Source of the DNA: an uncultured bacterium
GTDB lineage: Bacteria; Bacillota; Clostridia; Oscillospirales; Ruminococcaceae
DNA: 8,597 bases
NCBI GenBank assembly: GCA_905215595.1
Contig: CAJMQZ010000084.1
Coordinates: forward strand, 1 to 8,597
Reading direction: 5' to 3'
A model generated the notes under the pieces. That model was given only the letters and a program-made list of their open reading frames with translations, did no database searches and was not told the DNA's origin. This document shows, one piece after another, positions 1 to 4,205 of the stretch. The number at the start of each line of letters is the position of its first letter. Position 1 is the stretch's first letter. The position numbers and the translations under genes were made by a program.

Positions 1-37
1 CCCTAGTATGTCAATATGAATACTGGATTTTCGTGAT

Positions 38-478
38 TCAGTCACCTTTTTTGCCTTTTCCGGTCAGCTTGCCCAGCGCTACCTTCCACTTGGGGTAGCC
101 CCAGCGCTTATCCTCGGCAAAGTCGTCTGCCAGCTTCCACGGGAAGATGCCGCCGTCAAAGTACAGGTTTCCGGCTTCGTCCACCCGGTCCAGCTTTTTG
201 GGCAGATAGCTCTCGTCGTAATAGCTCTTGCGGCGGTCCGGCAGTACCCAGTGCAGCGTGCCGTCCTCATCCATGCCGGACGCCCACACGCCGAACACAA
301 AGGTGGCAGCCTCGCCGTAGCAGTGCTGCTCAAAGCGGATAGCGCCATCGTAGTAGAACTTGATGACCTCCAGCGTGCCGGATTCCTTTTTGCCGTCCCG
401 CCCTAAGGTAGGGCGGTAATCCTGCTGGTAACGGCAGCCGCAGTGGCTGCCCGCGAACTCTTTTGCATGGAACGACAT
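38..478 (-). CDS. Hypothetical protein, 146 aa, no family recognised
   Basis: I do not recognise this protein. The reading frame is complete and starts at an ATG (478-476) preceded by an AGAAAGGAAA ribosome site with 7 nt spacing. The other nearby ATG (483-481) is out of frame and too close to that site. The product is hydrophilic, with no signal peptide or membrane segment, so it is probably cytoplasmic. It has an HCGC cluster at residues 12-15, many aromatic residues (Tyr, Phe, Trp) through the middle, alternating acidic and basic stretches, and a lysine/glycine-rich tail (KGKKGD). The HCGC group could bind metal, but nothing else supports that. It lies downstream of the rhodanese gene on the same strand, separated by repeat A and probably its own promoter. 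It is likely a real gene, given length, start signal and codon-like composition; its function is unknown. Confidence 0.7.
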   Translation of the reverse strand: MSFHAKEFAGSHCGCRYQQDYRPTLGRDGKKESGTLEVIKFYYDGAIRFEQHCYGEAATFVFGVWASGMDEDGTLHWVLPDRRKSYYDESYLPKKLDRVDEAGNLYFDGGIFPWKLADDFAEDKRWGYPKWKVALGKLTGKGKKGD

Positions 479-513
479 GGCATGGTTTCCTTTCTGTTGT
501 GGTTTTTGCGCTT

Positions 514-527
514 CTTATTATAATAAG
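514..527 (-). promoter_or_regulatory. Palindromic -10 region upstream of the hypothetical gene
   Basis: A perfect 14-bp palindrome CTTATTATAATAAG contains a consensus TATAAT (minus strand, 522-517), placed about 40 nt before the hypothetical gene's start codon. No good -35 is visible 17 bp upstream, where the sequence (545-540) runs into the edge of repeat A. Because the palindrome reads TATAAT on both strands, direction is ambiguous. It could be the core of a promoter, an operator, or both. Confidence 0.4.
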
Positions 528-544
528 CGGCTTTTTGGCGGGCT

Positions 545-748
545 CGCCCTCTCCGTCATCGCTGCGCGATGCCACACTCCCCCTTTTGTCGCTGCGCGAC
601 ATCTTCCCCCGGAGCGGGGGAAGTCTTTCCTCAAAGGGAGAGGCAAGAGCACTGCAGGATGCTTTCTTATTATACCTAAAGCTTTAGCAATGAGCTTTAG
701 ACCTTGGCTCTCCCTTCGGGAGAGCTGGCGCGGGAGCGCCTGAGAGGG
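545..748 (+). repeat. Repeat A: MITE-like or REP-like palindromic element
   Basis: This non-coding element of about 204 bp has imperfect inverted ends (CCCTCTC at the left, GAGAGGG at the right). It contains several internal hairpins: CTTCCCCC/GGGGGAAG with a 5-nt loop, GTCGC/GCGAC with a 3-nt loop, and CTCTCCC/GGGAGAG with a TTC loop. A 76-bp block (572-647) is identical to the reverse complement of 2008-2083 in repeat B. The element fills almost the whole gap between the hypothetical gene and the rhodanese and ends 2 bp beyond the rhodanese stop codon, so its hairpins may also serve as that gene's 3' end. There is no transposase and no clear target-site duplication. The short frames through it are not genes. 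Confidence 0.85.
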
Positions 749-750
749 TT

Positions 751-1074
751 TTAAAAATGCCCCTCAAAATCGCCCTCGATCTCGTAGGGCCAGCTTAAAA
801 TGCCGCCAAGGTCCCGCAGGTCGGTGTATCCAAGGCTTTCCAGCTTCTGCACGGCGTCGGCGCTGCGGCGTCCGGTGCGGCAGTACACCAGCCACAGGGC
901 GTTTTTGTCCGGCAGCACCTCGGCGGCGCGGTCGATGACCTGCCCCAGCGGCAGCAGCTTTGCCCCCGGGATGTGCCCTACGGCGTATTCGTCCGGCTCG
1001 CGCACATCCACTGCGACAGCCTTGCCGGTATCCAGCAGACGGATGGCGTCTGCGGCGGTGATCTTTTCTGTCAT
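751..1074 (-). CDS. Single-domain rhodanese-like sulfurtransferase
   Basis: This 107-aa cytoplasmic protein is one rhodanese domain. Family features are VDVREPDEYAVGHIPGA at about residues 22-38 (the DVRE...GHIPGA signature) and the active-site loop CRTGRRS with Cys65, which would carry the persulfide. A C-terminal GYTDLRDLGGILSW segment follows, as is typical of PspE/GlpE-sized proteins. Such enzymes move sulfane sulfur between donors and acceptors; the partner here is unknown. I chose the ATG at 1074 because GAGGAG lies 7 nt before it. The frame is open far upstream, but that part is antisense to the Rrf2 gene. It is transcribed divergently from the Rrf2 regulator, which suggests shared control and a role in sulfur or Fe-S metabolism. 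Identification of the domain is firm; the physiological role is inferred. Confidence 0.93.
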   Translation of the reverse strand: MTEKITAADAIRLLDTGKAVAVDVREPDEYAVGHIPGAKLLPLGQVIDRAAEVLPDKNALWLVYCRTGRRSADAVQKLESLGYTDLRDLGGILSWPYEIEGDFEGHF

Positions 1075-1091
1075 ACTCTCACTCCTCAAAG

Positions 1092-1158
1092 ATAGGTTCT
1101 GTTCCATCCTATGATAACAGACCTTTTTTGTTTGCACAAGAGGTTTCTCCTTTGCAAA
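1092..1158. promoter_or_regulatory. Divergent control region with two candidate operators
   Basis: The gap between the rhodanese and rrf2 genes holds two dyads. The stronger is a 28-bp imperfect palindrome at 1131-1158 with TTTGCA/TGCAAA arms, 10 of 14 positions paired, covering the rrf2 -35. The weaker is ATAGG-N11-CCTAT at 1092-1112, which overlaps a possible minus-strand -10 (TATCAT, 1116-1111, with a poor -35 TTGTGC at 1139-1134, 17-bp spacer) for the rhodanese. Rrf2 regulators commonly bind dyads near their own promoters, so autoregulation and control of the rhodanese are plausible. This is inference from position and symmetry. Confidence 0.45.
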
Positions 1159-1179
1159 ATCCGAGTAACGTGCTATACT
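1152..1179 (+). promoter_or_regulatory. Promoter of the Rrf2 regulator gene
   Basis: TTGCAA (1152-1157) and TATACT (1174-1179) are separated by 16 bp, and a TG one base before the -10 makes it an extended -10 promoter. Transcription would start near 1186, leaving a leader of about 20 nt that contains the ribosome site AAGGAGAGG (1192-1200). Confidence 0.75.
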
Positions 1180-1206
1180 ATAAACTGCAACAAGGAGAGG
1201 ACTACC

Positions 1207-1677
1207 ATGAAATTTTCCACCAAGAGCCGCTACGCCCTGCGCCTGATGGCGGAGCTGGCGCGCTATGCGCCGGGCACCACCGTCAGCCTGAAGGAGATCA
1301 GCGAGCGGCAGAACCTGAGCCTGAAATATCTGGAGCAGATCGTCACCCCGCTGGCGCGGGTGGGGCTGGTCAAGAGCGAGCGGGGCAGTCAGGGCGGCTA
1401 CCGCCTGACGAAAGACCCCGCCGACTACACCGCCGGCGAGATCCTGCGCGCCATCGAGGGCAGCGTAGCGCCCATTCCGTGCCTTGGCAGCGTGACCAAC
1501 GAATGCCCCATGTCCGAGCAGTGCTTCACCCTGCCGTTCTGGACGGGGCTGGACGAGGTGATCAACCAGTATATCGACAGCGTCACGCTGGAGCAGCTGG
1601 CAAGCCAGCTGCCCGCGCTGGATTCCGCCGCGCAGGAGAGCTGCTGCAGCTGCGGCGGCACGAAAAATGAGAAATAA
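1207..1677 (+). CDS. Rrf2-family transcription regulator, probably Fe-S or thiol sensing
   Basis: The 156-aa protein starts MKFSTKSRYALRLM, a typical Rrf2 N-terminus. A winged helix-turn-helix follows (about residues 26-66, VSLKEISERQNLS...YLEQIV...L, then the wing SERGSQGGYRL). The dimerisation helix region carries Cys92, Cys100 and Cys106 (C-x7-C-x5-C), close to the Fe-S ligand region of IscR (C-x5-C-x5-C), so a cluster or thiol switch is likely. The C-terminus adds CCSC (146-149), an unusual extra thiol group. The start ATG is supported by AAGGAGAGG with 6 nt spacing and the promoter just upstream; a longer in-frame start at 1111 would begin upstream of that promoter. It is divergent from a rhodanese gene, which supports a sulfur/Fe-S role. 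The family is certain; IscR-like versus CymR-like function is not settled. Confidence 0.92.
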   Translation: MKFSTKSRYALRLMAELARYAPGTTVSLKEISERQNLSLKYLEQIVTPLARVGLVKSERGSQGGYRLTKDPADYTAGEILRAIEGSVAPIPCLGSVTNECPMSEQCFTLPFWTGLDEVINQYIDSVTLEQLASQLPALDSAAQESCCSCGGTKNEK

Positions 1678-1691
1678 GTAAAAATAAGGCT

Positions 1692-1720
1692 TGACATTCC
1701 CCGTTGCATCGGCTATAATA
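1692..1720 (+). promoter_or_regulatory. Consensus promoter of tRNA-Trp
   Basis: Perfect TTGACA (1692-1697) and TATAAT (1715-1720) hexamers are separated by 17 bp, giving a start near 1727. The -35 begins 15 nt after the Rrf2 stop codon and no terminator lies between them, so Rrf2 transcripts may also run through the tRNA. Confidence 0.93.
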
Positions 1721-1744
1721 ATCAAGCATTCAGCGAATGTATAT

Positions 1745-1820
1745 AGGGGTATAGCTCAGCTGGTAGAGCAGCGGTCTCCAAAACCGCGTGCCGTGAGTTC
1801 GAAACTTACTACCCCTGCCA
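1745..1820 (+). tRNA. tRNA-Trp (anticodon CCA)
   Basis: The 76-nt cloverleaf includes an encoded CCA end. The acceptor stem is AGGGGTA/TACCCCT, the D arm is GCTC...GAGC, and the anticodon stem GCGGT/ACCGC holds the loop CTCCAAA with anticodon CCA. The T arm is GTGAG/CTTAC with one G-U pair and loop TTCGAAA, and the discriminator is G, as expected for bacterial tRNA-Trp. It has its own consensus promoter and a strong terminator directly behind. Confidence 0.97.
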
Positions 1821-1822
1821 TG

Positions 1823-1859
1823 ACGCACAGGTTCTTCGGAACTTGTGCGTTTTGTTTTT
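1823..1859 (+). terminator. Rho-independent terminator of tRNA-Trp
   Basis: A 12-bp stem (ACGCACAGGTTC paired with GAACTTGTGCGT, one G-U) is closed by a stable TTCG tetraloop and followed by TTTTGTTTTT. Confidence 0.95.
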
Positions 1860-1894
1860 GTCGGAAGGGATTTCCTCGCAAGCTACTGCTGGTC

Positions 1895-2116
1895 TGCGCC
1901 CTCTCAGTCAAAGCCTGACGGCTTTGCCAGCTCTCCCAAAGGGAGAGCCAAGCCGGAAGGCTCATCACTAAAGTATAAAGTGCCACGAAGAGCTTTCCGG
2001 CAGTGCACTTGCCTCTCCCTTTGAGGAAAGACTTCCCCCGCTCCGGGGGAAGATGTCGCGCAGCGACAAAAGGGGGAGTGTGGATGCGAACGCAGTGAGC
2101 AGACGGAGAGGGCGCA
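1895..2116 (-). repeat. Repeat B: inverted copy of repeat A
   Basis: This 222-bp element is the reverse complement of repeat A, with a 76-bp identical block (2008-2083 matching 572-647) and partly diverged flanks. Its ends form an 11-bp perfect inverted repeat, TGCGCCCTCTC (1895-1905) with GAGAGGGCGCA (2106-2116). The internal hairpins are retained, including CTTCCCCC/GGGGGAAG and CTCTCCC/GGGAGAG. There is no protein-coding content. It begins about 35 bp after the tRNA-Trp terminator. The inverted termini fit a miniature element mobilised in trans, but no transposase is in the window and no target duplication is evident. Confidence 0.85.
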
Positions 2117-2175
2117 CGCTGTTAGCCCTGTTGCTAAAGTATCAAACGCAATAAGAAACTTTACCGCCACCGCCA

Positions 2176-2245
2176 AAAGCCGTCCCCTTGGGGAAGGTGG
2201 CTGCGACCAAAGGGAGCAGACGGAAGGGGTCTTTACCCCCTTTTG
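2176..2245. repeat. Fragment of a related palindromic repeat
   Basis: This GC-rich stretch has CCGTC (2182-2186) opposed by GACGG (2219-2223), a CCCCTTGGGG palindrome, and a hairpin AAGGGGT/ACCCC followed by CTTTT. The pieces GCAGACGG and GGTGGCTGCGA resemble the ends of repeat B (GCAGACGG at 2099-2106). It looks like a degenerate unit of the same or a related family. The hairpin plus T-run might also act as a weak terminator upstream of the tRNA promoter. Confidence 0.45.
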
Positions 2246-2275
2246 CAAAAAATTGCATTTTCCGCAAATTTGTGC

Positions 2276-2304
2276 TTGACAACAGACCGACTTTCCGATA
2301 TAAT
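2276..2304 (+). promoter_or_regulatory. Consensus promoter of the tRNA-Asp/tRNA-Thr pair
   Basis: TTGACA (2276-2281) and TATAAT (2299-2304) are separated by 17 bp. The AT-rich run at 2241-2272, with phased A and T tracts, is placed like an UP element that would boost a stable-RNA promoter. Confidence 0.93.
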
Positions 2305-2350
2305 AGAGCACGTTCCCGCGGTAAGATGCCGCACGAACTTGAGCGATCAT

Positions 2351-2427
2351 GGCCCGGTAGCTCAGTTGGTTAGAGCACCAGCCTGTCACGCTGGGGGTCG
2401 TCGGTTCGAGCCCGATCCGGGTCGCCA
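2351..2427 (+). tRNA. tRNA-Asp (anticodon GTC)
   Basis: The 77-nt cloverleaf has encoded CCA. The acceptor stem GGCCCGG pairs with CCGGGTC (one G-U). The D arm is GCTC...GAGC, and anticodon stem CCAGC/GCTGG encloses CTGTCAC with anticodon GTC. The T arm GTCGG/CCGAT holds TTCGAGC, and the discriminator is G. It is the first gene of a two-tRNA transcript. Confidence 0.97.
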
Positions 2428-2430
2428 TTT

Positions 2431-2506
<76 letters not shown>

Positions 2507-2514
2507 AAGGCAAG

Positions 2515-2553
2515 CACCTCGAAGTCTTAGGACTTCGGGGTGTTTTTTGTTTT
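2515..2553 (+). terminator. Rho-independent terminator of the tRNA-Asp/Thr transcript
   Basis: A 12-bp stem (CACCTCGAAGTC paired with GACTTCGGGGTG, one G-U) has a TTAG loop and is followed by TTTTTTGTTTT. Confidence 0.95.
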
Positions 2554-2636
2554 CTCCACAGGTGCAGCGGTCTGTTGCATCCTTCTGGTTGTTCACTCTG
2601 TCCAATTTTTGCGGAAACTTTCTTCCGGTCCGTCAA

Positions 2637-2665
2637 TTGATGTTCCCTTCTCTTTGTTATACAAT
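2637..2665 (+). promoter_or_regulatory. Probable promoter of the alcohol dehydrogenase
   Basis: TTGATG (2637-2642) and TACAAT (2660-2665) have a 17-bp spacer, giving a start near 2672 and a leader of about 67 nt. The -10 lies inside a Rex-like operator. Confidence 0.7.
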
Positions 2666-2671
2666 TAACGT
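2654..2671. promoter_or_regulatory. Candidate Rex operator overlapping the adh -10
   Basis: TTGTTATACAATTAACGT matches the Rex consensus TTGTTAA-N4-TTAACAA at 11 of 14 specified positions, including the key TTGTTA and TTAAC halves. Rex is the NADH/NAD+-sensing repressor that controls fermentation genes, including alcohol dehydrogenases, in clostridia. Its position over the -10 fits repression that is relieved at high NADH. The rex gene is not in the window. Confidence 0.65.
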
Positions 2672-2680
2672 AGTAGAATC

Positions 2681-2703
2681 AACAGGGGTGTGTGTCCCCT
2701 GTT
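2681..2703 (+). promoter_or_regulatory. Hairpin or dyad in the adh leader
   Basis: AACAGGGG (2681-2688) and CCCCTGTT (2696-2703) form a perfect 8-bp inverted repeat around a 7-nt TG-rich loop, between the expected transcription start and the ribosome site. No T-run follows on either strand, so it is not a terminator. It may be an operator for a second regulator or an mRNA-stabilising 5' hairpin. Confidence 0.5.
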
Positions 2704-2738
2704 TCTGAGAGAGTATGAGAACTTTGGAGGTAACAACT

Positions 2739-3956
2739 ATGGCTCGTTTTACTCTTCCCCGTGATCTGTACCACGGCAAGGGCGCTCTGGAAGCGCTGAA
2801 ATCCTTCACCGGCAGGAAAGCCATGATCTGTGTGGGCGGCGGCTCCATGAAGCGGTTCGGCTTCCTGGACCGTGCCGTGGCTTACCTGAAAGAAGCCGGC
2901 ATGGAAGTGGAACTGTTTGAGGGCATCGAGCCCGATCCCTCTGTGGAGACGGTCATGCGTGGTGCTGAGGCCATGCTGAAGTTTGAGCCCGACTGGATCA
3001 TCGCCATGGGCGGCGGCTCCCCCATCGACGCTGCCAAGGCCATGTGGATCAAGTACGAGTACCCCGACATCACCTTTGAGGAGATGTGCAAGGTGTTCGG
3101 CATCCCGCCGCTGCGCCGCAAGGCACACTTCTGCGCCATCTCCTCCACCTCCGGCACTGCCACCGAGGTGACCGCCTTCTCCATCATCACCGATTACCAG
3201 AAGGGCATCAAGTACCCCATCGCTGACTTCGAGATCACCCCGGACGTGGCCATCGTGGACCCCGACCTGGCCGAGACCATGCCCAAGAAGCTGGTGGCCC
3301 ACACCGGTATGGACGCCATGACCCACGCCATCGAGGCCTATGTGTCCACCGCCCACTGTGACTACACCGACCCGCTGGCCATCTTTGCCATCCGCATGAT
3401 CCAGGGCGACCTGGTGGACAGCTACAACGGCGACATGGCCAAGCGTGATTCCATGCACAACGCCCAGTGCCTGGCCGGTATGGCCTTCTCCAACGCACTG
3501 CTGGGCATCGTGCACTCCATGGCCCATAAGACCGGCGCCGCCTTTGCGGACTACGGTGCCCACATCATCCACGGCGCAGCCAACGCCATGTACCTGCCCA
3601 AGGTCATCGCCTTCAACGCCAAGGACCCCGAGGCCAAGAAGCGCTACGGCGTCATCGCCGACGAGATGAAGCTGGGCGGCACCACCGATGACGAGAAGAT
3701 CAAGCTGCTCATCGAGTATCTGCGCGGCATGAACGACGCGCTGAACATCCCCCACTGCATCCAGCACTACGGCCCGGACTCCTACCCCACCGAGCAGGGC
3801 TTTGTGCCGGAGAATGTGTTCCTGGAGCGTCTGCCTGAGATCGCCAAGAACGCCATCGCCGACGCCTGCACCGGCTCCAACCCCCGCCAGCCCAGTCAGG
3901 AGGAGATGGAGAAGCTGCTCAAGTGCTGCTACTACGACACCGAGGTGGATTTCTGA
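2739..3956 (+). CDS. Iron-containing alcohol dehydrogenase (group III), stand-alone
   Basis: This 405-aa cytoplasmic enzyme should reduce an aldehyde (acetaldehyde or butyraldehyde class) to an alcohol with NAD(P)H. The N-terminal Rossmann-like half (to about residue 180) has GGGS at 33-36 and AMGGGSPIDAAK at 89-100, the dinucleotide-binding motifs. The GGGS at 33-36 resembles NADPH-preferring YqhD/BdhA-type enzymes. The helical half supplies likely metal ligands Asp192 and His196 (TGMDAMTHAIEAY), His259 (with His263 in HSMAHKTG) and His278 (HGAANAMYLP). Sequence style is closest to the dehydrogenase half of AdhE and clostridial butanol dehydrogenases, but no aldehyde dehydrogenase domain is attached. 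The start at 2739 has TTGGAGG 8 nt upstream; the in-frame ATG at 2715 has a much weaker site. It is monocistronic, with a Rex-like operator upstream and a terminator downstream. Substrate is not determinable from sequence. Confidence 0.95.
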   Translation: MARFTLPRDLYHGKGALEALKSFTGRKAMICVGGGSMKRFGFLDRAVAYLKEAGMEVELFEGIEPDPSVETVMRGAEAMLKFEPDWIIAMGGGSPIDAAKAMWIKYEYPDITFEEMCKVFGIPPLRRKAHFCAISSTSGTATEVTAFSIITDYQKGIKYPIADFEITPDVAIVDPDLAETMPKKLVAHTGMDAMTHAIEAYVSTAHCDYTDPLAIFAIRMIQGDLVDSYNGDMAKRDSMHNAQCLAGMAFSNALLGIVHSMAHKTGAAFADYGAHIIHGAANAMYLPKVIAFNAKDPEAKKRYGVIADEMKLGGTTDDEKIKLLIEYLRGMNDALNIPHCIQHYGPDSYPTEQGFVPENVFLERLPEIAKNAIADACTGSNPRQPSQEEMEKLLKCCYYDTEVDF

Positions 3957-3993
3957 TCCGTCCTTTCTTTGTTACACCTCCTTCCCTATGGAC

Positions 3994-4030
3994 AAAAGCC
4001 CCGCAGAGCATACCGCCCTGCGGGGCTTTT
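3994..4030 (+). terminator. Rho-independent terminator of adh
   Basis: Perfect 13-bp arms AAAAGCCCCGCAG (3994-4006) and CTGCGGGGCTTTT (4018-4030) enclose an 11-nt loop. The A- and T-flanks make it usable from both directions, so it may also back up termination of cysS transcripts. Confidence 0.93.
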
Positions 4031-4078
4031 GCTGGTTATGCCAGACGATTTGAAATGCCCGCCGCGTGCGCCCCTTCC

Positions 4079-4185
4079 CGTGAAAAGGGAACACCGGAGC
4101 GTCCGCAGACGCTCCGGTGTCCCGAAAATCTAAATCATTCTTCCGCTGAAAATGGCCAGAGCAGCGCGGAGGCCATTCAAAATGG
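4079..4185 (-). repeat. Structured element C1, 3' flank of cysS
   Basis: Read on the minus strand, it begins about 20 nt after the cysS stop codon. Helix S1 (AATGGCC/GGCCATT, 4177-4171 and 4157-4151) encloses a 13-nt loop starting TCCGC. A linker follows (TTCAGCGGAAGAAT..., 4150-4121). Helix S2 comes next, 13 perfect pairs (ACACCGGAGCGTC with its complement, 4120-4108 and 4103-4091) with a TGCG loop, then TTCCCTTTTCACG. Copies C2 and C3 share loops and linker but have different, still perfectly paired stems. S2 plus the pyrimidine tail could terminate cysS transcription, but the conserved S1 loop and linker are more than a terminator needs. Confidence 0.85.
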
Positions 4186-4205
4186 TCCTCCTGCAGCGGC
4201 AGACG

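Noticed and set aside
1075..1725. N-terminal extension of the rhodanese frame
   Set aside because: The upstream part is antisense to rrf2; the internal ATG at 1074 has a well-spaced GAGGAG and gives the normal length of a single rhodanese domain.
545..2245. CRISPR array or insertion sequence in the repeat-rich region
   Set aside because: There are only two inverted copies plus a fragment, with no regular spacers, no cas genes and no transposase frame.
2681..2703. AACAGGGG/CCCCTGTT hairpin as a terminator or attenuator
   Set aside because: No T-run follows on either strand and no alternative pairing partner or leader peptide was found, so only a dyad or leader hairpin is reported.
2715..2738. 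Upstream in-frame ATG for the alcohol dehydrogenase
   Set aside because: The 2739 start has TTGGAGG at 8 nt and gives the family's usual N-terminus; the 2715 start would place the ribosome site inside the coding region.
2679..3767. Long minus-strand open frame opposite the alcohol dehydrogenase
   Set aside because: It is antisense to a clearly identified enzyme, its translation is a low-complexity His/Gly/Val-rich string typical of the reverse strand of GC-rich codons, and it has no convincing ribosome site.
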